From: Candidatus Streptomyces philanthi
Lineage (GTDB): Bacteria; Actinomycetota; Actinomycetes; Streptomycetales; Streptomycetaceae
Reading direction: 5' to 3'
Assembly: GCA_018114805.1 (NCBI GenBank)
Contig: CP073042.1
Coordinates: 1,178,001 to 1,242,000, forward strand
DNA length: 64,000 nt
In this document: in pieces, positions 1 through 10,138 of the stretch
Layout of the letters: every line of letters begins with the position of its first letter
Numbering within the stretch: the first letter of the stretch is position 1
Position numbers and translations under genes: made by a program
Notes under the pieces: generated by a model
Seen by the model: the letters and a program-made list of their open reading frames with translations, nothing else
The model's database searches: none
Told to the model about the DNA's origin: nothing

Positions 1-52
1 CGAACTCCCGCGCGCAGTAAGGCGATGGCCTCGACCAGCCGGTCGGCGTCGG

Positions 53-405
53 TCAGGAGGCGGTCCGGGCTTGGGGGATGCGCCACCAGACCAGGCGGGC
101 ACGGGCCATGCCCGGCACGAACAGGTACGACCCGTCATCACCGGCGGCGGTGATCTCCTCGTGGTATCCGAGGTGTTGCACGGCCGGGGCCTTGGGCTCG
201 ATCAGCCACACCAGCCGCGCCGGGACGTCCTCCTCGATGACCGCTCCGCTCGCCTGCCCGAGCACCGCCAACACCGGTTGCCCAGGTGGCACGGTAGCGA
301 CAGCGCATGCCAACCCAGTTCACCCACCCGTGTCCACCGCACCCCACCCCCAGGCGGCACCCAGTCATAGGGCGAGGGAGAGGTGTACTCGGCTCCGATG
401 GGCAT
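53..405 (-). pseudogene. Hypothetical protein, probable frameshift
   Basis: Two reading frames appear to form one small protein of about 115 residues. The N-terminal part begins MPIGAEYTSPSPYDWVPPGG at ATG 405 and is preceded by a GGAGG ribosome site a few bases upstream. The C-terminal part (ACAVATVPPGQPVLAVLGQ onward, to the stop at 53) lies in another frame. The frames meet near 315. The downstream frame alone could only start at TTG 313 and has no ribosome site. No domain is recognised. It lies on the same strand as the XRE regulator pair upstream and may belong to that group. I am fairly sure it is coding and less sure that the two parts are one gene. Confidence 0.5.
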
Positions 406-519
406 GGCACAGCCTCCGGTGTCATCAGGGGTGATCGTGTGATGACTGACCGTAGGACTCGACGCGAAGGTGACTCAATGTAACCTCCTCAGAACACGCT
501 AGCGATGTGCCAACGAGCG

Positions 520-810
520 CTACATCGGCACGCGCAGGGCGACGGCCAGCGTGCGCATCTCCGGCGTGAGCGTGCGCCTGCCGTCGATCACATCGACCAC
601 GATGTCCTGGGCGTACCGTTGTTCAACGGTCCATTCCGGTGACCGTCGATGCACCTCGGACAGCACGTCAAACGCCTCGCCGAAACGGTGCAACATGAGG
701 TGCGCCTTCGCCACATCGAGCCGGTGCCGGTCGTATTCCGTTCCGGCGGGGGGATTCGCCTTGGCCAAACGCTCGGCCGTGGCGAGTACGTCGTCCGGCT
801 TGTCCGTCAC
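520..810 (-). CDS. Small protein coupled to XRE regulator
   Basis: This 96-residue protein starts VTDKPDDVLATAERLAKAN. The GTG start at 810-808 overlaps the TGA stop of the XRE gene (809-807), so the two are translationally coupled. It is helix-rich and acidic, with no signal peptide or membrane segment. The text around HRLDVAKAHLMLHRFGEAFD has the look of a TPR-like repeat, matching the TPR-like C-terminal half of the upstream regulator. Function is unknown. A supporting or partner role for the regulator is inferred only from the overlap. The reading frame is intact. Confidence 0.75.
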   Translation of the reverse strand: MTDKPDDVLATAERLAKANPPAGTEYDRHRLDVAKAHLMLHRFGEAFDVLSEVHRRSPEWTVEQRYAQDIVVDVIDGRRTLTPEMRTLAVALRVPM

Positions 811-1694
811 GATTCCCTTTCCGCCTTCTTGTAGGCCACGGTGAATGGCCCCCGGGTAGCGAGGCGCGATTCGCCGGCCGGGAGTTCTCGGCCGGTCAGG
901 ACGGCCGCCGACCGGGCGAGTTGCATGGTGTCGTGAGCGTCGGCGGGGCGCGCGTTCCGCAGGCTGGCGGCTGACGCCTGTACCAGCAGCCAGCCCCATG
1001 CCGCCAGCTCGTCCGGGGTGACCCGGGACATGCGCGGCTCGATGTCGTCAGCCCACCGAATCGCCAGTTCGGCGGATTCCGTGAAACGTCCCTGTCGTAC
1101 GAGCAACCACGCCCAGGTGGTGATGATCGACGCGGCCCTCAGCCGGTCGGGGGCGTCGTCAAGGGCCCGCCGGAGTGCCGTCTCCGCAGCCGTGAACTGC
1201 TGCGCCTGAGTGAGCGTTGATCCCGCGATCTGCAGGAGATACGACCGAGCCGCACGCGCTTCGTGCTCGGTGTCGTCCAACGCGTCGGCGTCCCGGAGAA
1301 TTGGTCCGATGAGCGTGGCCAACTGCCCGAGTTGCTTTCCGAAGTACGCTGTCCGGATCTCGCCGAGCGAATCCGTGATGCCCGAAAGTGAGGGCTCCTC
1401 ATCGATCTGCACGGGGGGCGATTCAATAGCCTGCTGGAGCGGACACCAGGGCTCGGATGTCGATTCCGATGGGCGCGGCTCCTGGGGGATCAGACTGTTG
1501 GTGGGAATGCGCAAGGCGGTGGCCAGGCGGCGCACGGTTTCCATGCGCGTGTCGGTAACTGTTGCCTGCTCCAACTTGCGGATAAGGGAGAGGGATACGC
1601 CGGACGCGTCGGACAGACCTTGCTGCGACAGCCCGCGCTGCTTTCGAGCGCGCTGAACCAGTGCTCCGATTGGCAGGGATTCATTGTCGGCCAC
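807..1694 (-). CDS. XRE-family helix-turn-helix transcriptional regulator
   Basis: A 295-residue cytoplasmic DNA-binding protein. Residues about 7-60 form a Cro/CI-type helix-turn-helix (IGALVQRARKQRGLSQQGLS, then SGVSLSLIRKLEQ). The remaining 220 residues are helical and TPR-like (AETALRRALDDAPDRLRAAS, ARSYLLQIAGSTLTQAQQF). This layout is common in Streptomyces regulators that sense a small ligand or partner protein. The start was set at GTG 1694 (VADNESLPIG), because the longer open frame upstream has no coding character and would run through the divergent flavoprotein gene. The gene is divergent from the flavoprotein with about 110 bp between them, so the two probably share a control region. 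It is intact, unlike most neighbours. Confidence 0.85.
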   Translation of the reverse strand: MADNESLPIGALVQRARKQRGLSQQGLSDASGVSLSLIRKLEQATVTDTRMETVRRLATALRIPTNSLIPQEPRPSESTSEPWCPLQQAIESPPVQIDEEPSLSGITDSLGEIRTAYFGKQLGQLATLIGPILRDADALDDTEHEARAARSYLLQIAGSTLTQAQQFTAAETALRRALDDAPDRLRAASIITTWAWLLVRQGRFTESAELAIRWADDIEPRMSRVTPDELAAWGWLLVQASAASLRNARPADAHDTMQLARSAAVLTGRELPAGESRLATRGPFTVAYKKAERES

Positions 1695-1805
1695 TGCGAC
1701 TCCTCGCGTGCACCTGTCTACTACCGGAAACGGTACTCCAGCCCGTGGCCGGCGCCTCCGCCAACTGGGAGCTGGGGAGCGCCCGTACGTGGTGGACTGC
1801 TCCGT

Positions 1806-2343
1806 ATGACACACGTGTTGTACCTGTTCGGGGCGGCTGCCCGGCCCGTAGCGGAGTTCCCTCGGGTCGTGCGCCGCGCGCAGGCTGACGGATGGGACGT
1901 GTGCGTGGGATTGACGCCGACCGCTGCGGACTGGTTGGCGGACGCGACGGCGGGGTTGGAGGGACTGACCGGCCACCCCGTACGGTCCCGGTACAAGCGC
2001 CCGGGCGAGGCTGACGCCTCGCCCAGAGCCGATGCCATCCTGTTCGCCTCGATCACCATGAAGCAGGATCAACGCCTGGGCGTTGGGGTTGACCTCGTCA
2101 TTTCCGGTGGGCGTCGTAGCCGAGGGCATCGGTAAGGGCATCCCGCTGACCACGATGCCGTGCGTGAATTCGGCATATGCCCAGCACCCCCAGTTCGCAC
2201 GCTCCGTCGCGGAGCTGCGTGCGGCGGGGGTCAGCGTGTTGTACGGGGACGGCGGGTTCGTTCCCAACGAGCCGGGACAGAAGCGTCCGTTTCCGTGGGA
2301 CGCGGCGCTCGCTGAGGCGAAGGCGTTCGTTTCGGGTTCGTAG
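1806..2343 (+). pseudogene. Flavoprotein (phosphopantothenoylcysteine decarboxylase-like), frameshifted
   Basis: The N-terminal part (MTHVLYLFGAAARPVAEFPR onward) and the C-terminal part (LGLTSSFPVGVVAEGIGKGI to the stop at 2343) are the two halves of a roughly 180-residue FMN-binding flavoprotein of the DFP/HFCD fold. The family motif after ADAILFA should read like ITMNSINAWALGL. At 2056-2066 two bases appear to be missing, which shifts the frame. This family is often found beside XRE regulators in Streptomyces, and here the two genes are divergent. As written the product is truncated just before the PxMN-type substrate clamp. It is either a sequencing error or a recent pseudogene. Confidence 0.75.
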
Positions 2344-2457
2344 CTCGCTGGTCGCCACCCGGCTGCCAGAAAACAGAGTGCCCTCTCTTTCATATTCACA
2401 CTGCTGGCCGCCAAGAACAAGACCGTGTTTTTTGCCGCGACCCGGACCATGGTGGCC

Positions 2458-3073
2458 ATGACCTTCGCTTTCTCGGGCAGCGAAACTCGGCGTGATCTCG
2501 CAGACAGACTCGCGCATGTGCGGTGGATCGCCGGCCGCACAGGTGCGGGCAAGAGCACGCTGACTCGTATTCTGGCCGACGCCTACGACATCGAGATCTA
2601 CGACGGTGATCGCGCCGAACACGGCTGGCTGGAACGGTGCACGCCGCAACGTCACCCGCACCTTGCCGGCCTACGGGACCTGTCGCCCGGAGCCATGTGG
2701 CGAGACCGCAGTGGGCAGCAGGTGTTCCAGGCCATGCCGAGCCTGCACGGTGAGACCATCGGCTTCATCGTCGATGACCTCCTCGGCCTGCCCAACAACC
2801 GAGTCATCCTGGTCGACTACCAGGAAAAGCGCACTCACCGACCGCTATTCCGACCCCGCTCGCGCTCGGGCCAACTGGGGTAGTGAGCACCCGGCAGACG
2901 CAATCGCCAAGCGCCTCGTCCGCGACGCTCACTGGGACGACGAAGTCCGGGAGCAGGCCACGCTGCACGGCCTCGACAGCATCGCGATCGACGGAACGGT
3001 GCCCAGCACCGACCTGGCCAACCAACTCACCACTCGATTCGGACTGGGGCTGGAGCTTCACCAAGGGGGCTGA
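2458..3073 (+). pseudogene. P-loop kinase-like protein with internal deletion
   Basis: The protein starts MTFAFSGSETRRDLADRLAH and has a clear Walker A motif, AGRTGAGKST, followed by ILADAYDIEIYDGDRAEH, as in small nucleoside or zeta-toxin-like kinases. After RVILVDYQEK the frame runs into a stop at 2881-2883. The family-like C-terminus (ALTDRYSDPARARANWG onward) resumes in another frame from about 2835 to 3073. From memory of the family, roughly 30 residues are expected between the VDY strand and the ALTDRYSDPARA helix, so this looks like an internal deletion with a frame change rather than a one-base error. The substrate is unknown. It is probably non-functional. Confidence 0.65.
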
Positions 3074-3270
3074 TGCAGCGTGTCCTGGCGCCTCCGCATT
3101 TGCTTTCGCGACGAGGAGGGAAAAGCGTTGCGAGACGCCTGGTCATCGGGGTGATCAGCTTCGATGGCCAGGCATATCGGGATGCTGGACAAACCGTACG
3201 CGGGCTTGTTTCGAGCAGCTGAGCAATGCCCGCGTTGTCTGACGTTGTCGGCCCCCTTCCCATCGGAGAA

Positions 3271-3360
3271 GGTGGGCCAACCCCGCGTGCGGGGACCAGG
3301 GAGCCCTGGTGAGGGCATGGCGCCTCCTTGCGGGTCCATCCCCGACGCGCGGGGACCAGA
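3271..3360 (-). CRISPR. Two-repeat type I-E CRISPR remnant
   Basis: Read on the minus strand, two imperfect copies of the hairpin repeat typical of actinobacterial type I-E systems are visible: TCTGGTCCCCGCGCGTCGGG plus GATGGACCCG (3360-3331) and CCTGGTCCCCGCACGCGGGG plus TTGGCCCACC (3300-3271). The GGGGACCAG cores are 60 bp apart (3291 and 3351). This fits a 28-29 bp repeat and a spacer of about 31-32 bp. The second repeat is degenerate at its 3' end, as trailing repeats usually are. No cas genes are in the window. The same structure occurs at 59873-59962. Confidence 0.7.
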
Positions 3361-3425
3361 GCAACTGACCTGCAACTTTACCGCACGCCACCCCGGCTTT
3401 CTGCAACTTCCGCGAACTCCGACCT
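3361..3425 (-). promoter_or_regulatory. CRISPR leader (array 1)
   Basis: The sequence just upstream of the first repeat (minus strand) reads AAGTTGCAGAAAGCCGGG, then later TAAAGTTGCAGGTCAGTTGC before CTCTGG. It aligns along about 55 bases with the sequence before the repeats at 59873 (AAGTTGCAGAAAACCGGG, then CACAGGTCAATCGCTCTGG). Two separate loci sharing both repeat and upstream sequence identify this as a leader, the region that would hold the promoter and spacer-integration signals. Confidence 0.6.
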
Positions 3426-3599
3426 ACCACCCAAGCCCGGCAGGCAACCCATAACGCTCCCCCTCGCCAACCAGCCCCCTCGCCGGGCTATCCCCCCCGC
3501 GAAGCCGCCACGCATCAACGCCAAGCCCTCAACTCACCTCCCACCGCAGCCCGCCGCGAAAGCCGCCACCAGCCAATCCCAAGTTCCCACACACCCACC

Positions 3600-4504
3600 T
3601 CACACCCGCACCACGACCTTCCCCCGCGTCCGCCCCCGTTCCCCGTATGCGTGGGCGTCCCTCATCTCGTCCAGGCGGTACGTCCGCTCCACGCGCGGCG
3701 TGTAATGACCCTGGCGGCCGAGGGTGGCTGCCTCTGCGAGCAACGTCGGGGCGTTTTCCGCGTTGGCCAGGTGGGTGCCCAGGCGGGAGGCGTTGGCGTG
3801 GTCGGCGACCGTGGCTACGCGGGTGGGGGTGCCCGTGATCGCGATGAGGTCGGGGAGGGAGCCGGAGGCCGCGGTGTCGAGGGCGAGGTCGATGCCGGTG
3901 GGGGCCAGGGCGGCGAGGCGGTGGGCGAGGCCGGGGCCGTAGGTGGTGGGAGTGGCGCCGAGTGAGGTGAGGAAGGCGTGGTTGCGTTTGCTGGCCGTGC
4001 CGATCACCGTGGCGCCGTGGGCCACCGCGATCTCGACGGCGGCGCTGCCTACGCCGCCGGCGGCGCCCTCGATGAGGAGGGTGCGTCAGCGGAGGAGGCC
4101 GAGGGCCCGCAGGCCGCCCAGCGCGGTGACGGAGGCCAGGCCGGCGCGGCGGCCTGCTCGTCGGACCAGGTGGCCGGGGCGGGGGCCCAGGCGGAGAGGA
4201 TGGCCAGTTCGGCGGTGGCGCCGGTGACGCCGCCGAGGCCGAAGACGCGGTCGCCGACGCTCACGCCTCGCACCGTCGCGCCGATCTTGTCCACCACGCC
4301 TACGGCGTCGCGCCCGGGGATCGCGGGCAGGTCGACGGGGAGCAGGTCGCGTACGGCACCGGAACGCACCTTCCAGTCGACGGAGTTGACGCTGGGCGCC
4401 GCCACCCGGACGCGGATCTCGTCGGGCCCGGGGTGCGGGTCCGGTGCCTGCTCGACCGTGAGGGTCTCCACTCCGCCGTACTCGTGATAGCGGACTGCGC
4501 GCAT
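3600..4504 (-). pseudogene. Zinc-type NADPH:quinone oxidoreductase (MDR family), broken
   Basis: The start MRAVRYHEYGGVETLTVEQA and the following NSVDWKVRSG, GRDAVGVVDKIGATVRGVSV and GDRVFGLGG segments are the GroES-like catalytic domain of quinone oxidoreductase/alcohol dehydrogenase-like enzymes. The Rossmann part follows (LLIEGAAGGVGSAAVEIAVA, then HGATVIGTASKRNH) and ends at 3600. Near 4146 one base is missing in GACGAGCAGGCCGCCG. Near 4086 the restored frame has an in-frame TGA between ALGLLR and RTLLIEG. The expected length is about 300 residues and the reconstructed gene fits. As written, no full enzyme can be made. Confidence 0.75.
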
Positions 4505-4695
4505 CACGTTCTGCCTTTCCATGCGGCGGCCTCGACCGGCCGGACGTTGATCGGGGAGGCGCCGAATGTCCCGGCCAGCGCCGATGCCCGTCACGCTAGG
4601 AGCTCACACTGGCGTCAGTGGCAAGCCTGACCGGCGAGCCCGACCAGCGACTCGGGCCGGCGCGTCCGACCAGCGAGTCGGGCCGGCGGGCCCAG

Positions 4696-7600
4696 TCAGC
4701 GGCCCGGGCCCGCTCCCGAGGAGGCGCGCGCCAACGCCCCCGGGCACACGCAGGCGGCTGTCGCTCGCGGCTCCGGCGCGGCGTGGGCGGCCAGGTGTGC
4801 GGCGGCGATGCCCGTACGGGATGTAACGTTGAGCTTGCGCATGATGCAGGCCACGTGGTGTTCGACGGTACGGGGCGAAAGCACCAGGCTCTCGGCGATG
4901 TCGCGGTTGGCACGGCCCTGGACGACGAGGCGGGCCACCTCCTGTTCGCGGGGGGAGAGTTGGTCGCCGTAACCGAGTCGGTCGCGGCGGTGGGTGGTGA
5001 CGATGTCGTGGCGGCGCAGCAGCCGGTGGCAGCGGGCGACGTCCCAGCGGGCGCCGAGTGCGCGGTACGCCTCGATGGCACCGAGGATGATGTCGACGGC
5101 CGCCTTCTGCCGCTCCCCCACTCCCCCGGCAGCCCGCCCCGCGACCTGTCCCTCGGCCTGCCGTTCCCGGCCGGCGTGCCCCGGCCCGTCGGAGCGTTCC
5201 CGATCGTCGCGCGGCTGCCGCGCGTGCAGCAGGCAGCGGCCCCTGGCCTCGGTCGCCCGGGCGGCGTCGAAGGGGCGGTGGAGGCGGCGCCAGTCGTCCG
5301 CCGCCCGGGCCAGCAGGGTGGCGGCCTCGTCGTACCGGTGGTCGGCCTCCGCCAGCAGGGCCCGGCCGACGGTGAGGGCGACGCGGGCGGCCGGGGCGTC
5401 GCGGTCGCGGATGCCCGCCGCGAAGTCCTCGACCAGTTGGCGGGCCCTGGCCGGTTGGCCGCTGCCGTGCAGGGCCTCTACGGCGGTGGGGACGACCTGG
5501 GTGGCCCAAGCCCAACCGCCGGTCCGCTCCAGTCGGTGCAAGGTGGCCTCGACCGCCTCGCTCGCCTGGCCCGGGCGCCCGGCCTCCAGGTGGACGCGGG
5601 CCAGGGCGGCGGCCGACGCGGTGAGGATGAAGCCGGTGTCGAAGCAGGTGATGCGGGCGGCGTCGGCCAGGTCGCGACGAGCGTGCGGGACGTCGCCCCG
5701 TACGTGCAGCGCGGCCACCAGCCCCCGTACCAGTGGCCTCCGCGGTCAGGTCGGGGATCTCGCGGTAGAGCCGCGTGGTGTGGTCTGCGGCGGCGTGCAG
5801 GTCGTCCCAGCGGCCCTCGTGCCAGGACAGGACGAGCCGCGCGGTCTGGGTCAGGCCCTCCACGTACGGGCTGCTGGAGTCGGCGAGGCCGGCCGCGGCC
5901 CAGCGCAGGAACTCCCGGGCCCGGGTGGTGTGGCCGAGGGCGGTGGAGGCGTGCGCGAGGTTGGTCCAACCCCGGGCGTACTGGGTGGCTTCCATGGCCG
6001 AGCCGGGTGGTTGGCTCAGCACGTCGGCCGCGACCCACGCGCGGTCGTCGCCGAGCAGCATGAGCGCGGCGGCGCGGTTGGCGGCCACCGCGGCGCGCCA
6101 CCGGGTCCGTGACCCGCTCGGTGCACGTCTCGGCCCGCTCCAGCCACGCCCAGTGCCGGCTGATGGGCCAGCCCTTGATGGAGGGGATGGCGGCGACCAG
6201 CATGGCGCGGGCGGCGGTCTGCGGGTCGGTCTGTTCCAGGTCGGGGATGGCGCGGGCGATCTCCGCCAGGCTGCCGAGCGCGCCACCGCTCTGGTTGCGG
6301 AGCAGGACGCCGAGGTGGAGGCGGATCTCGCCACGGAGTTGGGGCGGCGGGTCGTCCTCGTCGAGGACCCGGCGCACCGCGTTCACCACCCGCTCGTCGG
6401 CCCGGGCGAGTTGGGCAGTGCGGGCCAGCTTGGCGGCGGCGCGGATGCGGCCGGCGGGCCGTGGATCGTGGGCGATGGCGCGGGTGTACAGGTGCGTGGC
6501 GGCGGCGTAGTCGCCGTCGGCGGCGGCCCGGTCGGCGGCGGTGGTGAGGTAGCGCAGCCCCTCGCGCGCCCTGCCGCCCGCCAGGTACAGGCCGGCCAGG
6601 TCGGCGAGCGGGACCAGCCGGCCGTCGCGGTGGAGGGCGCGGGCCGCGCGCAGGCTGAGCCGGGCCAGGCCGGGGCGGGGGCACCTCGTCCAGGGCGGCC
6701 TGGCGGTCCAGGGGGTGCCGGAACGTCGGGTACGGGCCCTGTGCCCGCAGCACCGACCGCCGCAGCGCCAGGTGGACGGCCCGCTCCGCGCGGTCGGGGG
6801 TCAGGCCCGCCACCTCGGCCAGTACGTCGACGGGCACCGGCCGGCCCACCCCCGCCGCGGCCTCGACCAGGTGTCGCGCGTCGTCGGTAAGCCACTGGCG
6901 CCGTCGGGCCAGCTCGCGGCGGAGCCTCGCGGGCACCCCGACCTGGCGTACGGCGGCCACGACCGAGTCCGGCGCCGCGTCGTGATCACTGACGGCGCGC
7001 AGCAGGGCCTCGAACGGGCCGGGCAGCCCGCGGGTGCGCGCGTGCAGCAGCTCCACGAGGCCGGGTTCGGCCGCCCGCTCCCCCAGCCAGCGTCCGGTGG
7101 CGTCCCGTACCTCGTCGGCCGTCCACGGGCACAGGGAGATCTCCTCGACCGGGACGTGCCCGGGCGCGTGGAGCCCGAGGCGGGGCAGGCCGGGGGCATG
7201 GTGTTCGGTGAGGACCAGGCGCAGGTGCGGGGGCGGGTCGGCCAGCAGGTGGTGGAGCAGGTCGCGGGTGGCCTCGTCGGCGGCGTGCACGTCCTCCACG
7301 ACGAGGACCACCGGGCCCTGCGCCGCCAGCAGGGCGCGCACCGCGCGGCGCAGCAGGCCGGGTCGGTCCGCCGGGCGCGGCGCAGCAGGCCGGGTCGGTC
7401 CGCCGGGCGCGGCGCAGGCGCGGGCGGTTCGGGCAGCTACTGCGCCAGTTCGGGCACGGCCCAGGCCACCGCACCGGTCACCGGCGGTAGCGGCACGTCC
7501 GGGCGGCACGGCAGCCCGGCCAGCGCGTCGAGGACCGGGCCGAGCGGAGCGGGGTGCCGCAGGTCGGGGCAGGCGCCGCGGAGTTGCGCCCGGTCGCCGG

Positions 7601-7870
7601 CGGCGGGATCGGCCAGCGCCTCGGCCACCATCCGGGAGGCGCCGACGCCGGGCTCGCCGCGCACAACCGCGCCAGCTCGCCGCCCCGCCCGACCAGCCCG
7701 CCCCGCCCGACCAGCCCGGCTCGGGCGGCCTCGGTGCCGGCGGGGGCGTCAGCGACGGGAGGTTCGTTGGTACAGGCCTTGTCGGTACGGGGTGACTCGG
7801 TACGGGGCCCGTCCGTCACGGTCCCGGGCCCGGTTCGGGGCGCGTCGGCGGCGAAGGCTCCCTCGTTCAC
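4696..7870 (-). pseudogene. Large LuxR-family regulator with AAA ATPase domain (LAL type), multiply broken
   Basis: The pieces assemble into a LAL regulator of about 1,050 residues. They are an N-terminal GLVGRGGELARL segment, an ATPase core (Walker B VVLVVEDVHAADEATRDLL), a long TPR-like middle, and a C-terminal LuxR helix-turn-helix (YGDQLSPREQEVARLVVQGR, then NRDIAESLVLSPRTVEHHV). The likely start is GTG 7870 (VNEGAFAADA). Damage includes a frameshift near 7660, an in-frame TAG at 7437-7439 (after AVPELAQ), a 32-bp tandem duplication at 7345-7408 that adds a non-multiple of three, and shifts near 6690, 6100 and 5730. It is paralogous to the intact LAL gene at 40308-43379. It is divergent from a secreted subtilisin, which would be a natural target. 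Confidence 0.8.
7345..7408. repeat. 32-bp perfect tandem duplication
   Basis: Two head-to-tail copies of a 32-bp unit beginning GCGGCGCAGCAGGCCGGGTC (7345-7376 and 7377-7408) are followed by the first eight bases of a third copy. The extra 32 bp lies inside the ATPase region of the LAL gene and shifts its frame. It looks like replication slippage or an assembly artefact. Confidence 0.9.
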
Positions 7871-8372
7871 AGTTCCCCCTCCACACCACCGGCCCTGCCA
7901 CCCGGGCGGGCTTTCAAGCCCGTGAGCAGATGGTCTACCCGGCGGCGTGCGCGGGAGCAATAGGGGGCGACCACCTAGAAATGGTTTCGCCGCCGGTGCG
8001 GGCGGGGCGGGTGGGGTCGTCCGGTGCCACCCGCTCTTTGGGTAGCCACTACGGATTGCTGGGCTCAGGCCGGCTGATCGAAGCTGCGGACGGTTCGACC
8101 TCGCCGACCCCATACACCACGGCCTCACACCCCAGGACCGACCGACGGGGCTGCTCCCCGCAGCCCGGCTGGGTCGAACCCGTGCCGCGCGTCACCCCAC
8201 GACGCGCGGCGCACCCCCCACCACTCGCGGCCCCCGAGACCCGGGCGCGCCGCGGTGGCCGCGACCGCCACCCCGGCGCGCCAGCCACCGCACGGCGGTG
8301 CAACGCCCGACACAGCCGCGGGTGTCGCCTTCCGGACCCGAGCCGGGCCGGACAGCTTTCGAGGGAGTAACC
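7871..8372. other. Intergenic region between divergent LAL regulator and subtilisin
   Basis: About 500 bp without a credible gene. It must hold the promoters of both the regulator (minus) and the protease (plus). The ribosome site GAGGGAG of the protease lies at 8361-8367. The stretch around 7950-8060 is somewhat less GC-rich than the coding regions. I see no clear inverted repeat or sigma-70 hexamer pair. Confidence 0.5.
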
Positions 8373-9980
8373 ATGAAGTTCGACGCCCGTGCCATCCGGC
8401 ACGCGCTCGTCATCGGCGCCGGCGCCACCATGCTCGTCGGGGCCGCCACCACCGCCGGCGCCACCACCCAGGCCCCCACCCCGCCCGGCGGCGAGGGCCG
8501 CATCGTGGGCGCCGACCGCCCCGGGTCGGTCGAGGGTTCGTACATCGTCACCCTCAAGGACTCGGTGGCCCGCGCCGACATACCCGCCTCGGCCAAGGCC
8601 CTGGCCAATCGGCACTCGGGCAACCTGCGGTACACGTACACGGCGGCCCTGCGCGGCTTCGCCGTGAAGATGAGCGAGGAGCGGGCCAGGGAACTGGCCG
8701 CCGACCCCTCGGTCGCCCGGGTCGAGGCGGACGCCGCCGCGTACGCGGCGGAGACCCAGACCAACCCGCCGTCCTGGGGCCTGGACCGCGTCGACCAGCG
8801 CGACCTGCCGGTGGATAAGAGATACACGTACGGCTCCGCCGCCGGCGTCGACGCGTACATCGTGGACAGCGGCATCCGGATGAGCCACCGCGACTTCGGC
8901 GGGCGGGCGGTGAGCGGTTACGACTTCATCGACAACGACTCGAACGCCGCTGACTGTCATGGGCACGGCACCCACGTCGCCGGCACCGTCGGGGGCAGCG
9001 CCTACGGCGTCGCCAAGGACGTCAAGCTGATCGGCGTGCGCGTGCTCAACTGCCAGGGCAACTCGGGTGAGACCTGGGCGCCGCTGCTCGCCGGCATCGA
9101 CTGGATCACCAAGAACGCGGCCAAGAGCGACCGGCCCGCCGTGGCCAACATGAGCGTAGGCGGCGGCAAGACGCAGTCGGTCAACGACGCCGTGGCCTCC
9201 TCCATATCCTCCGGCGTCACCTGGGTCGTCGCGGCCGGCAACAACAACGCCGACTCCTGCTCGTACTCCCCCTCCTCCACCCCGGCCGCCGTCACCGTGG
9301 GCGCCACCAACAGCCGGGACGCGCACGCCACCGGCTGGAACAACGGGCAGGGATCCAACTACGGGAGCTGCCTGGACATCTTCGCCCCCGGCGACAGCAT
9401 CGTCTCCACCTCCAACTCCGGTGACAGCGGCTCGCAGTCGATGAGCGGCACCTCCATGGCCGCCCCGCACACGGCGGGAGCAGCGGCCCTGTTGCTCCAG
9501 TCCAAGCCGAGCTGGACCCCGGCGCAGGTCCGCGACAAGCTGGTGAGCAACGCGACACCGGACAAGGTCACCGACGCCCGCTCCGGTTCGCCGAACAAGC
9601 TGCTGCACACCGGCGGCAACGACAGCACGCCCCCCGGCAAGACGTTCGAGAGCACCGCCGACGTCACGATCAGGGACAACGCCACCGTCGAGTCGCCCGT
9701 CACGGTCTCCGGCGTCGGCGGCAACGCCCCGGCCGCCCTGGCCGTCACGGTCGACATCCGGCACACCTTCCGCGGTGACCTGCGCGTCGAACTCGTCTCG
9801 CCGGACGGCAGCGCCTACCTGCTCAAGGACTTCGACAGCGACGACGGCGCAGACAACGTGCAGAGCACCTTCACCGTCAACGCCTCCAGCGAGGCCGCGG
9901 ACGGCACCTGGAAGCTGCGCGTGAGCGACAACTGGGTCAACGACACGGGGTACATCAACGGTTGGAAGCTCCAGTTCTGA
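8373..9980 (+). CDS. Secreted subtilisin-like serine protease (S8) with P-domain
   Basis: A 535-residue exported endopeptidase. A signal peptide occupies residues 1-30 (MKFDARAIRHALVIGAGATM, ending in an AGA-type site). An I9 propeptide follows at about 52-130 (SYIVTLKDSVARADIPASAK). The S8 catalytic domain carries Asp in AYIVDSGI, His in CHGHGTHVAGTVGG, the oxyanion Asn region VVAAGNNN, and Ser in GTSMAAPHTAGAA. The last 110 residues form a proprotein-convertase P-domain beta sandwich (VTVSGVGGNAP, VDIRHTFRGDLRVELVSPDG, GTWKLRVSDNWVNDTGYING). The start ATG 8373 has a GAGGGAG ribosome site. The gene is intact. It is a paralogue of the protease at 38280-40045, which carries a PKD instead of a P-domain. 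Confidence 0.95.
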   Translation: MKFDARAIRHALVIGAGATMLVGAATTAGATTQAPTPPGGEGRIVGADRPGSVEGSYIVTLKDSVARADIPASAKALANRHSGNLRYTYTAALRGFAVKMSEERARELAADPSVARVEADAAAYAAETQTNPPSWGLDRVDQRDLPVDKRYTYGSAAGVDAYIVDSGIRMSHRDFGGRAVSGYDFIDNDSNAADCHGHGTHVAGTVGGSAYGVAKDVKLIGVRVLNCQGNSGETWAPLLAGIDWITKNAAKSDRPAVANMSVGGGKTQSVNDAVASSISSGVTWVVAAGNNNADSCSYSPSSTPAAVTVGATNSRDAHATGWNNGQGSNYGSCLDIFAPGDSIVSTSNSGDSGSQSMSGTSMAAPHTAGAAALLLQSKPSWTPAQVRDKLVSNATPDKVTDARSGSPNKLLHTGGNDSTPPGKTFESTADVTIRDNATVESPVTVSGVGGNAPAALAVTVDIRHTFRGDLRVELVSPDGSAYLLKDFDSDDGADNVQSTFTVNASSEAADGTWKLRVSDNWVNDTGYINGWKLQF

Positions 9981-10065
9981 CCCCGCGTCCCACCCCGCGC
10001 CACTGCCCCACCGAGCCACCGGCTCACCGGCCCGCTGACGCACTGACCCGGGCCCAGCGGCACGG

Positions 10066-10103
10066 CGTTGGCCCGGCCCCTCATCCACGGGGCCGGGCCA
10101 ACG
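10066..10103. terminator. Bidirectional stem-loop terminator
   Basis: A perfect 15-bp stem (CGTTGGCCCGGCCCC at 10066-10080, its complement at 10089-10103) encloses the 8-base loop TCATCCAC. It lies between the convergent subtilisin (plus) and monooxygenase (minus) genes. There is no T-tract, as usual in Streptomyces. Confidence 0.8.
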
Positions 10104-10138
10104 TCCGTGCGGGTGTCACGGCCCCGTGGGGCGCGGGC

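Noticed and set aside
8049..10088. A 679-codon minus-strand open frame across the subtilisin gene
   Set aside because: It is an antisense shadow of the S8 gene with biased Gly/Val/Arg composition and no ribosome site.
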